From an uncultured Selenomonadales bacterium (GTDB lineage Bacteria > Bacillota > Negativicutes > Selenomonadales > Selenomonadaceae): a stretch of 64,000 nucleotides of DNA. The notes beneath the pieces were generated by a model. It was not told the origin of the DNA. It made no database searches and was given only the letters and a program-made list of their open reading frames with translations. Position numbers and translations under genes: made by a program. Below are positions 8,329 to 17,354 of this stretch, piece after piece (position 1 is the first letter of the stretch; every line of letters begins with the position of its first letter). The stretch lies in NCBI GenBank assembly GCA_947307055.1, contig CAMZHX010000008.1, forward strand, positions 1-64,000. Reading direction: 5' to 3'.

Positions 8329-8374
8329 GATTAGCAAATTTTAGTTTTCATTTCTAATTCCTAATTTCTACTCC

Positions 8375-11300
8375 CTAGTCCTTAACCAATGTTTTATCGC
8401 TGATGTGGTAGCTGTCGCCGTTTATGTTGAAAGTCGTTGCCGTGAAATCTTTGAGGATAACCGAGCCGCTCGTAACTTTCAAAGTAATTGCATCGCCCTT
8501 GCTGTTGACGCTCGAAGATTTTATCAAGGCGTTTAATGTCAAAGTATCGTCGTCGCCAAAGCCGTAGATGAAATCTCTGCCGTCGCCTCTGTCGTAAATG
8601 AATTCGTCTGCGCCGTCGTTACCCCACAAGCTGTCATTTCCTTTGCCGCCCTTCAAAATGTCATCGCCTGTGCCGCCATAGATTTTATCATTTCCTTTGT
8701 CGCCCGTCAAAGTGTCATTGCCTGTGCCGCCGTAAATAACATCTTTACCTTTGCCGCCGTCGATTGAATCATTACCGCCCGCGCCGTAAAGCGTATCATT
8801 TTTCTTGCCACCCAAAATCGTATTCGCCGAGTCGTTGCCCGAAATGTTCGCGGCTTTCTTAGTCAAGGTCGCGTCGATTAAACCGGCATCGATTATCGTT
8901 GTCCCTTTGTTATAAAAACTTGTGGCGAGCGTTGCGGCAGTTGTCCCGTCATAAAGCACATCGCCGGAGAAAGTTTTAATCGTGCCGTCCTCGCTCAAAG
9001 CTATTTCGAGGTCGGAAGAATCTTTGACAGTCAATTTTTTGCCGTTGACTTTGAAAACGACGTTGCCTTTTTTGGTCGAGACATCATCAATGGTCGCGCC
9101 CACAATGCTAACGGTATCGCTCACGTTGTAGTTGACGATAAAGTCTTTGCCCTCGTTGCGCCTGTAGATGAAAACATCTGCGCCGTCGCCGCCTATCAAT
9201 GTATCGTTACCCCTTGCGCCGTCTAAAGTTGAATTGCTCGCGCTTGCCAAAATCGAATTGCCTTTGTTATTGCCCGTTATGCTCGTGACGGCGGAAGCAT
9301 TTGTTGCGTCTATTGTCTTTATCTTCGTGCCCAAGTCGGACAGGGAATTATTATTCGCACCCGAAGTCAACGTTATTGCCGTCTTGCCGCGATTTAAAAT
9401 TTTATGTTCGTCGAAGATATACTGCACAGATTTTCTACCCTCGACGAGCGCAATTTTATTGTTGTAGCCGTCAACGATTGTCAAGGAACCGTCGCTAGTC
9501 TCAAGGGAAATGTTGTTATCGCTGATTGTCACGTCGGAGATTGTCGCGGAGCCGAGACTAATTTTATCGGAGCCGTTGCCGTAATCGGTTATGACATCAT
9601 CGTCCGCGCTACTGACGAAAATGTCATTGCCCTTGCCGCCGGTCAAGCTGTCATTACCTGCCGCGCCGTTTAGAGTATCAGCACCGCTGCCGCCCATAAT
9701 CGAATTGTCGAGCTCGTTGCCCGTGATTTGTATTGCCTTTGTCCTGCCGAAGGAAATTATATTTTTGTAGCCGTCGACAGTCACGGGCGAAGTCTCATTG
9801 TTAGTTACAAGGTAAGTGTCGCCGTCGCCCGACAACGTCCCGTCAATGTTGATAGTCGAGAGCCAAGCCGCGTCGTAAATTGTTATGCTGTTCTCGCCGA
9901 CCGTCAAGACCATAGCGTTATCGCTGACCATAGAGGAATAAGACGCGCCTGCAATGCTAAGGGTATCAGTCGAGCTGAAATTGTAAATTGAGTCGTTGCC
10001 GTCGCCGAGATTGTAAACAAGCAAATTATTTCCCGACGAGCTCATCAAGTCAAGGGTATCATCGCCTTTGCCAGCCGTTATTGTCGAGGAAGTCAAATTG
10101 CCTCTGATTGAATCGTCGCCCGCGTCCGTGATGATTGCTACACTTGCGCCGCTGATTTGGATAACGTCATCACCTGCGCGGGTCTCGACGGTCGAAGTGT
10201 AAATACTTCCTCTGATTGTGTTGTTACCTTCGGCGGCGTTGATTGAAAGTGCCGTGCCGTAATTGACGTTAATTGAATCATCGCCCGCGCCCGCCTCGAC
10301 AGTTGCATTTGAACTTAGGAGCGAGACTTTGTTACTGCCGTCGCCGGTCGTGATTAAAAGATTATCGCCAGAACTGGAAATGAAGTCGTCACTCGCGCCG
10401 GCCTCAATAGTTGCATAAGAGCCGGTGTTTGAAATTGAATTGTCACCTTCGCCGACGTTTATCGCTACAGACGCGCCACTATTTGAAATAATGTTGGTAC
10501 CTTCGCCGCCGTTAATGACTACGGACGCACCAGAACTTTTGATTGAATTGGTACCTGTGCCGCCCGCGATTGTGACGTTGGAAGCTCTGTTGTCAACGGT
10601 ATCGTCGCCGTCGCCTAGATTGATTGAAACTTCGGAAGCAACGCTAGCATTGAAAATTCCGTCGTTACCTTCGCCCGCGTCGATTGAGACGGAGGCCGCC
10701 CAGTTGTTAATTGAATCGTTGCCTGCGTCGCCCGTGATGAAAACGTTTGTGCCCTCGACGTTTTGAAGGACATCGTCGCCCGCGTTGCCGTTTATGGTGG
10801 TGTAAGCTCCCCAGTTGAGAATTGAATCGACACCGCCGCCGCCATTGATTGATACGTTAGCGGCGAGATTTTGAATAGTCGTATTGAAATCGCCGGCGAC
10901 TTGAATCGTAGCATTTTCAACATTGCTTACGGTGGCGTTATTGTCTTCGGTCAATTCAATCGAGCCTGAATTATAATAAACGCCTTTGATATTCGACTTG
11001 AGACTAGCCGCGCCGAGCAAAGATATTTGTCCGCTGCCCGAAATAACAATTAAATCGTCGTCTTGCGTGGTGGTATAGTAAGTGCCGGTGCCGTCGCCGA
11101 TTTGCAATGTAGAATTCCCGTTGAAATTGTAAATGGTATCGTTGCCATAACCCGGAGTGTATTGAATCAAAATGTTCGAGACGTCTGCGGACAAGCTGAT
11201 TAAATCATCGCCTTTGCCGCCGTCGATTGTAGCGTTGGAGGCGTAGTTGTAAATTGAATCGGCACCATCACCGCCACCGACCATGACGCTATCGCCGTAA

Positions 11301-12439
11301 TTATAAATGGTATCGTTACCTTTGGCGGCGTTTAGGGAAATTGCGTCTCTTGTAACTTCGAGATAGTCATGGGTATTTGTCCCATATGAAAGTTTTCGTT
11401 CAAGTTCAATGGCATAGCCGTTAATATGAATTGAATCGGCAGTAAGGTAGGCCTGTTTCAGCGTGACGACATTATTAGAAACCGTAATGAGTAAATCTGA
11501 TGTACTACTTGCTGTCGTGTTATAAGAAGTGCCTGTGCCGTCACCGATTAAAAGAGTTGAAGTGTCATTGACGCCTTGAATAATGTCATTGCCGCTGGCG
11601 TATTTGAACGTGATGTTAGAAGTATATTTGGCACTGGTAAAAATTGAATCGTCATTTGCGCCGCCGGCAATCGTAACATTGGAGCCGCTATTTGAAATGT
11701 CATCATTACCCGCGCCGCCGTCTATCGTGACATTGGAGCCGCTGTTTGAAATTGAATCGGTTCCTGCGTCGCCTAAAATCGTGACGCTTGCGCTGGTGTT
11801 GGAAATGGTGTCGTTAGCATTGCCGCCGGAGATTGAAACTTGCGAGCCGCTGTTTGAAATGTTATCGGCATCGTCGCCGCCGACGATTGAAATTTGCGAG
11901 CCTTCATTGGTAATTTTGTCGGCACCCGTTCCGCCATTGATTGTGACATAGGAGCCGGTGTTTTTAATCGAATCATCGCCTCCACTGCCGTTGATTGTAA
12001 CATTATCACCGCTGTTGTCGATTGTATCGGCACTTTGAGTATTAGCACTGCCGTCTCCGTCTATTGAAACATTTGAGCCGCTGTTTAAAATGAAATCTTC
12101 GTTGTTACTGGCTCTGATTGTGACGAAAGAACCTTTGTTTTCAATATTATCTTTACCTGCACCACCAAAAATAGAAATATTGCCGGCAGTTGTGTCATTA
12201 AAAATAGTGTCATCGCCGTTACCTGCGTCGATTGAGACTGTCGAGCCGTAATTTGAAATAGTGTCATCGCCGTTACCTGCGTCGATTGAGACTGTCGAGC
12301 CGTAATTTGAAATGGTGTCGTCACCTGCTAGCGCGACGAGCGTTACTTTTTGGGCGGTACTCTCTATCGTTGCTGTGTCGTTGCCAGTAGTGAGCGAAAC
12401 TTTTTTACTGCTGTGCTGAGAAGTTATAATTGTGTCCAT
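8375..12439 (-). CDS. Giant RTX-like calcium-binding repeat protein
   Basis: 1354 residues. The sequence is almost entirely beta-roll repeats. Residues 15-900 consist of about 18-residue units of the form NSGSNVTIDGGAGNDDI, two short half-units each. The C-terminal part (about 1195-1300) has classical RTX nonapeptides, for example YGGTGNDTLTGDKGND. The ending has a hydrophobic and acidic region like a type I secretion signal, and no N-terminal signal peptide is present. This fits a secreted or surface adhesin/S-layer-type protein that folds on binding Ca2+, exported by a type I system; no such transporter genes are in the window. A 54-bp exact tandem duplication near the N-terminus shows recent repeat growth. 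The ATG has a GGAGAGG site. Preceded by a promoter nested in the upstream terminator. Confidence 0.9.
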   Translation of the reverse strand: MDTIITSQHSSKKVSLTTGNDTATIESTAQKVTLVALAGDDTISNYGSTVSIDAGNGDDTISNYGSTVSIDAGNGDDTIFNDTTAGNISIFGGAGKDNIENKGSFVTIRASNNEDFILNSGSNVSIDGDGSANTQSADTIDNSGDNVTINGSGGDDSIKNTGSYVTINGGTGADKITNEGSQISIVGGDDADNISNSGSQVSISGGNANDTISNTSASVTILGDAGTDSISNSGSNVTIDGGAGNDDISNSGSNVTIAGGANDDSIFTSAKYTSNITFKYASGNDIIQGVNDTSTLLIGDGTGTSYNTTASSTSDLLITVSNNVVTLKQAYLTADSIHINGYAIELERKLSYGTNTHDYLEVTRDAISLNAAKGNDTIYNYGDSVMVGGGDGADSIYNYASNATIDGGKGDDLISLSADVSNILIQYTPGYGNDTIYNFNGNSTLQIGDGTGTYYTTTQDDDLIVISGSGQISLLGAASLKSNIKGVYYNSGSIELTEDNNATVSNVENATIQVAGDFNTTIQNLAANVSINGGGGVDSILNWGAYTTINGNAGDDVLQNVEGTNVFITGDAGNDSINNWAASVSIDAGEGNDGIFNASVASEVSINLGDGDDTVDNRASNVTIAGGTGTNSIKSSGASVVINGGEGTNIISNSGASVAINVGEGDNSISNTGSYATIEAGASDDFISSSGDNLLITTGDGSNKVSLLSSNATVEAGAGDDSINVNYGTALSINAAEGNNTIRGSIYTSTVETRAGDDVIQISGASVAIITDAGDDSIRGNLTSSTITAGKGDDTLDLMSSSGNNLLVYNLGDGNDSIYNFSSTDTLSIAGASYSSMVSDNAMVLTVGENSITIYDAAWLSTINIDGTLSGDGDTYLVTNNETSPVTVDGYKNIISFGRTKAIQITGNELDNSIMGGSGADTLNGAAGNDSLTGGKGNDIFVSSADDDVITDYGNGSDKISLGSATISDVTISDNNISLETSDGSLTIVDGYNNKIALVEGRKSVQYIFDEHKILNRGKTAITLTSGANNNSLSDLGTKIKTIDATNASAVTSITGNNKGNSILASASNSTLDGARGNDTLIGGDGADVFIYRRNEGKDFIVNYNVSDTVSIVGATIDDVSTKKGNVVFKVNGKKLTVKDSSDLEIALSEDGTIKTFSGDVLYDGTTAATLATSFYNKGTTIIDAGLIDATLTKKAANISGNDSANTILGGKKNDTLYGAGGNDSIDGGKGKDVIYGGTGNDTLTGDKGNDKIYGGTGDDILKGGKGNDSLWGNDGADEFIYDRGDGRDFIYGFGDDDTLTLNALIKSSSVNSKGDAITLKVTSGSVILKDFTATTFNINGDSYHISDKTLVKD
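12203..12310. repeat. Exact 54-bp tandem duplication inside the RTX-like gene
   Basis: Copy 1 is 12203-12256 and copy 2 is 12257-12310, identical by eye. Each encodes one 18-residue unit (DTISNYGSTVSIDAGNGD). Period equals the protein repeat. Confidence 0.9.
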
Positions 12440-12468
12440 AAAATTATCCTCTCCTTTACAAAATAAAA

Positions 12469-12510
12469 GCCTTCGATTGATTGCGACAGATTATATCACA
12501 AGTCGAAGGC
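12469..12510 (-). terminator. Terminator hairpin of the solute-binding protein gene, with a promoter in its loop
   Basis: On the minus strand GCCTTCGA and TCGAAGGC pair around a 26-base loop and are followed by TTTTATTTT. The loop carries TGATATAAT (TATAAT at 12490-12495), an extended -10 that points at the RTX-like gene. Confidence 0.6.
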
Positions 12511-12535
12511 GTTTTACACCATACATATTAAGTTT

Positions 12536-13558
12536 TCATTTGAACAGGTTAGAAAATTTTTTAATGGTCTCGTCTTTGTTGTCGAGAACTTCGGAGTAAT
12601 TGATTTTGATACCGTTTTGGAGTGCGTCAACGGGCGCGGGCAGATTATATTTTTCGGGCATTTGAACATCTGCGCGGACTGGAACTGTGCCGGCATTGGC
12701 GACCATTTGTTGAGCCTCTTTTGTCATAAGGTAATCGACGAATTTTTTAGCGTTGTCTTTATGGTCGGCGTCCTTGAAGATAGCGACGGGGCTGGGCACC
12801 ATAAGCAGTTCATGAGGATAAACCATTTTGAGCGGCGAGCCCTTATCGATTTTGCCGGCGGTAATATAATCGACGCCCAAGCAAGCATTCAAAACGCCGT
12901 CAGCAGTATCATCGACGACGCGGCCGGAACCTTTGCTTTTACTTGCGCCGTTATCGTGCAAGCGTTCGATATATTCCCAACCGAATTGCTTTTCAAGTAG
13001 CGCGATACTCATAAAGGCCGTGCCGCTTAGGGCAGGGTCAGCAATCCCGAACGAATTTTTATAAGTCGGGTCAGTCGCGATTGTCTCCCAACCTTCCGGA
13101 TCGCTCGTGACTTTGTTAGTGTTGATGACAATGCCGAGCGTACCGAGTCGGGCGGCGGTGAAGGAGCCGTCGTAATCGTCGAAGGGATTCAACAGCTCGT
13201 CGAAACCTGCGGGCTGATATTTTTCTAGCAAGCCTTCGTTCTTCATCTGGTAGAAGTCGGGGACTTCGCTTGTCCAAATTATGTCGGCCATGAGGTGCCC
13301 GCTTTGTCGTTCGGCGTCGAGTTTCGCCATAATCTTACCTGCGCCCGCCGATTGCCAATCAACTTCAATGCCGGGATTTTTAGCCTTGAAGCCCTCGACA
13401 ATTCCGCCAATCAGCGATTCTTTCATCGACGTATAAATCACAAGTTTGTTAGCGTCTTTTTTCTCCTGCGCGTTCTTGTCGGCAGAGTTATCGCCGCCGC
13501 AACCCGTCAAGCAGAGCATCGCCAAGAAAAGTGCCGCCGTTAAAATTTTCTTAAACAT
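12536..13558 (-). CDS. ABC-transporter solute-binding lipoprotein (iron/aminoethylphosphonate-type, family 1)
   Basis: 340 residues from ATG 13558, which has an AAGGAGGT site; the open frame extends 25 codons further but without support. Lipobox LAMLCLTGC gives an anchored periplasmic-face binding protein. LVIYTSMKESLIGGIVEGFK, VDWQSAGAGKIMAKLDAE and ADIIWTSEVPDFYQMKNEGL are typical of FbpA/AfuA/PhnS-type proteins that bind Fe(III) or small anionic ligands; the ligand cannot be told from sequence. No permease or ATPase gene is adjacent. It has its own strong promoter and terminator, so it is monocistronic. The potABC genes at 30-32.6 kb lack a binding protein, but a pairing is only a possibility. 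Confidence 0.85.
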   Translation of the reverse strand: MFKKILTAALFLAMLCLTGCGGDNSADKNAQEKKDANKLVIYTSMKESLIGGIVEGFKAKNPGIEVDWQSAGAGKIMAKLDAERQSGHLMADIIWTSEVPDFYQMKNEGLLEKYQPAGFDELLNPFDDYDGSFTAARLGTLGIVINTNKVTSDPEGWETIATDPTYKNSFGIADPALSGTAFMSIALLEKQFGWEYIERLHDNGASKSKGSGRVVDDTADGVLNACLGVDYITAGKIDKGSPLKMVYPHELLMVPSPVAIFKDADHKDNAKKFVDYLMTKEAQQMVANAGTVPVRADVQMPEKYNLPAPVDALQNGIKINYSEVLDNKDETIKKFSNLFK

Positions 13559-13589
13559 AGTCAACCTCCTTAGGAATCGGTTTTGCAAT

Positions 13590-13618
13590 ATTTTACACAA
13601 AAATTTTATCCGTTGCAA
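13590..13618 (-). promoter_or_regulatory. Promoter of the solute-binding protein gene
   Basis: TTGCAA (13613-13618), 17-base spacer, TAAAAT (13590-13595), reading minus, 32 bases before the start codon. Confidence 0.7.
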
Positions 13619-13626
13619 AAAAAATC

Positions 13627-13655
13627 TTGCCAAGTCAAAAGCTTTATCTTAAAAT
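13627..13655 (+). promoter_or_regulatory. Promoter of the pilin-like gene
   Basis: TTGCCA, 17-base spacer, TAAAAT, 30 bases before the pilin ATG. It is back to back with the solute-binding protein promoter. Confidence 0.65.
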
Positions 13656-13685
13656 GTGCAAAAAAATTTTAAAGGAGCGATTCAA

Positions 13686-14117
13686 ATGAATCAACGAGGC
13701 TTCGCAACATTGGAAGTCATCTTAATGGTCATGGTCATCGGGATTTTGGCATCGATTGCCGTGCCGCGCTTTACTTCCGTCACGACCGCCGCTAACACCG
13801 CTAAAATTCAAGCAGACCTCTCGACTATCGATACGGCAATTTCTGTTGCGGCTATGTCGGGTGAGACTATCAGTGAAGGAAAAGTCAATGAAAAAACCTT
13901 TTTAAAACCTTACTTACAAGATTACGACAAAATTAAACCACCTGTAGGCACAGTTTATATTAATGACGGTACGGGTACAACAGAAATTACTTCAAGCATG
14001 GATTATCAAATTACTAAGGATACAAATGATAATACTATATTCCGAGCTACTCTGAATAGCAAAACTGCTAGCTATTATACTAAGAAAACTACTACAGGTG
14101 GCACCACAGACGGCTAA
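13686..14117 (+). CDS. Type IV pilin-like / pseudopilin protein
   Basis: 143 residues from ATG 13686 (AAAGGAG site). The N-terminus is a class III signal peptide: short basic leader MNQRG, prepilin-peptidase site before FATLEV with Glu at +5 of the mature protein, then the hydrophobic helix VILMVMVIGILASIAVPRF. The mature domain is small, with a Thr/Gly-rich tail ending TTTGGTTDG. It may be a minor pilin or a pseudopilin of a type II or competence-like system. No assembly ATPase, platform protein or prepilin peptidase gene is nearby. It sits just upstream of the flagellin genes; no terminator was recognised between them. Confidence 0.85.
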   Translation: MNQRGFATLEVILMVMVIGILASIAVPRFTSVTTAANTAKIQADLSTIDTAISVAAMSGETISEGKVNEKTFLKPYLQDYDKIKPPVGTVYINDGTGTTEITSSMDYQITKDTNDNTIFRATLNSKTASYYTKKTTTGGTTDG

Positions 14118-14162
14118 TAAAAAGTTTTCGGGTTTAGGTTATGCTGATTGTATGAAAATTTA

Positions 14163-14191
14163 TTGACGGGCAGAAGATTTTTTGATAGAAT
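14163..14191 (+). promoter_or_regulatory. Sigma-A-type promoter of flagellin 1
   Basis: TTGACG, 17-base spacer, TAGAAT; transcription would start about 230 bases before the flagellin ATG, giving a long leader. Confidence 0.6.
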
Positions 14192-14222
14192 TCTTTGCGG
14201 GAAAAATTTTTTTCCGGAAAGC

Positions 14223-14250
14223 TTAATGATTCAACGTTGATAAACGATAA
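14223..14250 (+). promoter_or_regulatory. Candidate sigma-28-type promoter of flagellin 1
   Basis: TTAA, 16-base spacer, AACGATAA, close to the TAAA-N15-CCGATAA form of flagellar sigma factors. The same two boxes with a 15-base spacer precede flagellin 2. Confidence 0.5.
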
Positions 14251-14287
14251 GATTAGCAAGAAAGACAATTAACGAGAAACAAGTTGC

Positions 14288-14425
14288 ACCACTCGTTACG
14301 CGTGCGAGGCGAAGTCTTCCGGCGACGGTCGGCAAGACAAGCAACCGGCTCGTTTGTTTGGCGGCGGAAAGGAAACCGTCGACTAAGGAAAAATTTTTCT
14401 AGGAAAGATCAGGGAGGAAACAACC
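14288..14425 (+). ncRNA. Structured flagellin leader RNA, copy 1
   Basis: Three blocks are shared with the leader of flagellin 3: 14293-14307 (hairpin loop TTACGCGTG closed by CTCG/CGAG), 14317-14332, and 14361-14381. CGACGGT (14323) can pair with ACCGTCG (14375). Alternatively GGCGG and CCGTC form a local hairpin whose loop is AAAGGAAA, a GGA loop like a CsrA site, 50 bases before the ATG. The two pairings exclude each other. Further AGGA motifs lie near the ribosome binding site. Confidence 0.6.
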
Positions 14426-15724
14426 ATGGCAATGATAGTAAAGAACAACATGAGTGCAGTCCGTACGCTCAATGTATTGAATCAAAACAGCAGCGCGCTC
14501 CAGAAGAGCTTGACGAAAGTCGCAAGCGGCATGAAAATCAACGGTGCACAGGACGACGCCGCAGGTTACGCAATCTCCGAACGTATGCGCGTCCGTACCC
14601 GTTCTCTCGACCAGGCAAATCAGAACAGCCAAAACGACTCGTCTTTGATGAAAACCGCTGAAGGCGCAGTCGCTAACACAATCGAAATCTTGAAGGCTCT
14701 CAAAGAAAAAGCCATCAACGCGGCTAACGATTCCAACACCGACGAAGACCGTCAGACAATTCAGAAGGAAGTCGACCAATTCATTGACCAAATCGACGAC
14801 AACGCCCTTGTCCAATTCAACGGCAAATATCTCGTCGACGGCTCGAAAAACAACGTCGTCTCCACTTCTAAAACCATTCTTCTCAACCAGTTTTTGGCAA
14901 CTGACACCGCAGTTGAGTCCGCTCTGACTGCCCTTGCAAACCGTGCAGGTGACGCGCTTGAAATTCAATCCACTGATAAATACACGGTCTCTTGGGTCAT
15001 CAACGGAGAAATTAATACAACTAGCGGAACTGTAGGTGCTACTGAATTAGTCTCACTCCTGAATCTTGCTGGTACCTATGCAGCTCAAACTGATGCTAAT
15101 GCTACTCCTATCGGCACCGATAAATTTAATGTCGACGTTTATACGCCGGATAAATCGTCTGGTATCGCGCTTGTTGCTAGCACGCCCGGTGTACAAACTC
15201 AGATTTCCGGCTTTACAATCAGCATCATGGATTCCGATGGCAACGTCAAGAAAGCTGCAAATGCTGCCCTCGACCAATTCAAGCAATATCAACGTGCTGA
15301 AAATCAAACCGGAGACAAATCTTTGACCTTCCACGTTGGTGCAGAAGCAAACGTCGCAATTAAAGTCGGTATAGGTGATATGCGCGCCGAAGCTCTCGGT
15401 CTTAAAGGCAACACCGGCGAAAGAATCAGCGTCACGACAAAAGAAAACGCAAACGCATCAATTAACGTTATTGAAAACGCGCTCGCAAAAGCCCTCGACC
15501 AGCAGACCACAATCGGCGCAATCGAGGCTCGTCTCGAATACACCAGCTCCAACCTCACGACCTCCAGCGAGAACGTCCAAGCGTCTGAGTCCACGATTCG
15601 TGATGCTGATATGGCTAAGGAAATGACCAACTACACCAAGAATAACGTCCTGTTGCAGTCGGCTCAAGCTATGCTCGCTCAAGCAAATCAGAATTCCAGC
15701 GCAGTGCTCAGCTTGCTCCAGTAA
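14426..15724 (+). CDS. Flagellin 1
   Basis: 432 residues. Flagellin forms the filament. The conserved D0/D1 ends are clear: MAMIVKNNMSAVRTLNVLNQ and LTKVASGMKINGAQDDAAGY at the N-terminus; RDADMAKEMTNYTKNNVLLQ and QAMLAQANQNSSAVLSLLQ at the C-terminus. The middle third (about 150-310) is the variable surface part. It shares most of its sequence with flagellin 2, so the pair is a tandem duplication. It starts with ATG after AGGGAGGAAA. The leader is structured (see separate entry). FliB, a flagellin lysine methylase, is encoded at 44.4 kb and may modify this protein. Confidence 0.97.
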   Translation: MAMIVKNNMSAVRTLNVLNQNSSALQKSLTKVASGMKINGAQDDAAGYAISERMRVRTRSLDQANQNSQNDSSLMKTAEGAVANTIEILKALKEKAINAANDSNTDEDRQTIQKEVDQFIDQIDDNALVQFNGKYLVDGSKNNVVSTSKTILLNQFLATDTAVESALTALANRAGDALEIQSTDKYTVSWVINGEINTTSGTVGATELVSLLNLAGTYAAQTDANATPIGTDKFNVDVYTPDKSSGIALVASTPGVQTQISGFTISIMDSDGNVKKAANAALDQFKQYQRAENQTGDKSLTFHVGAEANVAIKVGIGDMRAEALGLKGNTGERISVTTKENANASINVIENALAKALDQQTTIGAIEARLEYTSSNLTTSSENVQASESTIRDADMAKEMTNYTKNNVLLQSAQAMLAQANQNSSAVLSLLQ

Positions 15725-15801
15725 GATCCATAAAAAGCTGAGGTTACAATCAAGACTTAAAAGCGTGCGCATAACGCGCATGATGTTCGATACTAAAAAA
15801 A

Positions 15802-15830
15802 GCCGTCGGCAAATGTCGGCGGTTTTTTTT
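15802..15830 (+). terminator. Terminator after flagellin 1
   Basis: GCCGTCGGC and GTCGGCGGT arms with a four-base loop, then eight Ts. The -35 box of the next promoter begins two bases later. Confidence 0.85.
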
Positions 15831-15831
15831 C

Positions 15832-15860
15832 TTGAAACTTTGACTTAGGTTTGATATACT
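15832..15860 (+). promoter_or_regulatory. Sigma-A-type promoter of flagellin 2
   Basis: TTGAAA, 17-base spacer, TATACT, directly after the flagellin 1 terminator. Confidence 0.6.
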
Positions 15861-15882
15861 AAAAAAAATTTTCAGATAACAC

Positions 15883-15909
15883 TTAAGCATTTCTAAATGT
15901 CAACGATAA
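15883..15909 (+). promoter_or_regulatory. Candidate sigma-28-type promoter of flagellin 2
   Basis: TTAA, 15-base spacer, AACGATAA; identical boxes to those before flagellin 1. Confidence 0.55.
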
Positions 15910-15930
15910 AATTTTCAAGAAAGCTTTCAG

Positions 15931-15953
15931 AGGCGAAAAGGAGTTTGTCGCCT
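15931..15953 (+). promoter_or_regulatory. GGA-loop hairpin in the flagellin 2 leader
   Basis: AGGCGA and TCGCCT form a 6-bp stem around AAAGGAGTTTG. The AAAGGA loop sits about as far from the start codon as in the other two flagellin leaders, although the flanking sequence is different. This is the shape of a CsrA-binding hairpin. Confidence 0.5.
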
Positions 15954-15986
15954 AAAATTTTCCCATAAGTCAAGGAGGAAATAAAA

Positions 15987-17288
15987 ATGAGTATGATAGT
16001 TAAAAACAACATCGAGGCGTTGCGAGTTGTCAACCTATTGGATCAAAATAACAACATGCTCCAAAAAAGTTTGACTAAAGTCGCAAGCGGTATGAAAATC
16101 AACAGCGCACAAGATGACGCCGCGCCTTGGTCAATTTCCGAACGTATGCGCATGAGAATTCGCGCCCTCGAACAAGCCAATCAAAACGTCGAAAATGATT
16201 CCGCCTTGATGAAGACTGCTGAAGGCGCAGTCGCTAGCACAATCGAACTTTTGAAGGCTCTCAAAGAAAAAGCCATAAACTCCGCTAACGACTCTAACAC
16301 CGACGAAGACCGCCTGACTATTCAAAAGGAAGTCGACCAATTCATCGACCAAATCGACGACAACGCCCTCGTCCAATTCAATGGCAAATATCTTGTCGAC
16401 GGCTCAAAAAATAACGTCGTTTCCACTTCTAAAACTATTCTGCTCAATCAAAGTTTAGCAACCAATACCGCTTCTGATTCCGCTTTAACTTCCCTTGCAA
16501 ACCGTGTGGGCGACGCGCTCGAAATTCAATCCACCGATAAATTCACGGTCTCTTGGGTCATGAATGGGACAACCAATACAACTAGCGGAACTGTAGGTGC
16601 TGCCACTACTTTGGGAGATCTCATGAATTTTGCCGGTACCAATTCAATTCAATCAGATACTACACCTACTATCCTCGACAAAGATAAATTCAATGTCGAC
16701 ATTTACACGCCTGATAAAACATCTGGTGTCGCGCTTATTGCTAGCACAGCCGGTGTCCAGAATCAAATCTCCGGCTTCACAATTAGCATCATGGATTCCG
16801 ACGGCAACGTCAAGAAAGCTGCAAATGCCGCTCTCGACCAATTCAAACAATATCAACGCGCTGAAAATCAAACCGGAGACAAAGCTTTGACTTTCCACGT
16901 CGGCCCCTCGGCTAACGTCGCTATCAAAGTCGGCATGAATGATATGCGCGCAGAGGCTCTCGGCCTTAAAGGTTCTAACAACGAAAGGCTCAGCGTCACG
17001 ACAAAGGAAAACGCTAATGCCGCAATTAACGTCATAGAAAATTCACTTGCAAAGGCTCTCGACCAGCAAATAAATATCGGCTCCGTGTTGTCGCGCCTCG
17101 ACTACACCCAAACGAATATCATCACGGCAAGGGATAACGACCAAGAGTCCGAATCCGTAATCCGCGACGCCGATATGGCTAAGGAAATGACTAACTACAC
17201 TAAGAATAACGTTCTCTTGCAGACCGCGCAAGCTATGCTCGCTCAAGCTAATCAGAATTCTACTGCTGTTCTTAGTTTGCTCCGCTAA
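15987..17288 (+). CDS. Flagellin 2
   Basis: 433 residues. A close paralogue of flagellin 1: long identical blocks include QFIDQIDDNALVQFNGKYL and NVVSTSKTILLNQ near the middle and RDADMAKEMTNYTKNNVLLQ near the end. The differences cluster in the central surface region and in two otherwise conserved spots: DDAAPWSISERM where flagellin 1 has DDAAGYAISERM, and TARDNDQESESVIRDAD near the C-terminus. Starts with ATG after AAGGAGGAAA. It has its own promoters and a simpler leader hairpin than flagellins 1 and 3. No strong terminator follows; a T-run and a weak CATAAA/TTTATG hairpin lie at 17291-17332. Confidence 0.97.
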   Translation: MSMIVKNNIEALRVVNLLDQNNNMLQKSLTKVASGMKINSAQDDAAPWSISERMRMRIRALEQANQNVENDSALMKTAEGAVASTIELLKALKEKAINSANDSNTDEDRLTIQKEVDQFIDQIDDNALVQFNGKYLVDGSKNNVVSTSKTILLNQSLATNTASDSALTSLANRVGDALEIQSTDKFTVSWVMNGTTNTTSGTVGAATTLGDLMNFAGTNSIQSDTTPTILDKDKFNVDIYTPDKTSGVALIASTAGVQNQISGFTISIMDSDGNVKKAANAALDQFKQYQRAENQTGDKALTFHVGPSANVAIKVGMNDMRAEALGLKGSNNERLSVTTKENANAAINVIENSLAKALDQQINIGSVLSRLDYTQTNIITARDNDQESESVIRDADMAKEMTNYTKNNVLLQTAQAMLAQANQNSTAVLSLLR

Positions 17289-17354
17289 TACACTTTTTTT
17301 TCATAAAGCCCTTGACAATCCAAAAGATTTATGAAAATATGGTGTGTTGCATAG

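Noticed and set aside
8645..12310. Regular repeats that could be taken for a CRISPR array
   Set aside because: The repeats are in frame, encode beta-roll units, have no unique spacers and no cas genes are near.
14288..14425. c-di-GMP riboswitch before flagellin 1
   Set aside because: The conserved GEMM core and tetraloop-receptor sequences are not present; the shared blocks fit a different fold.
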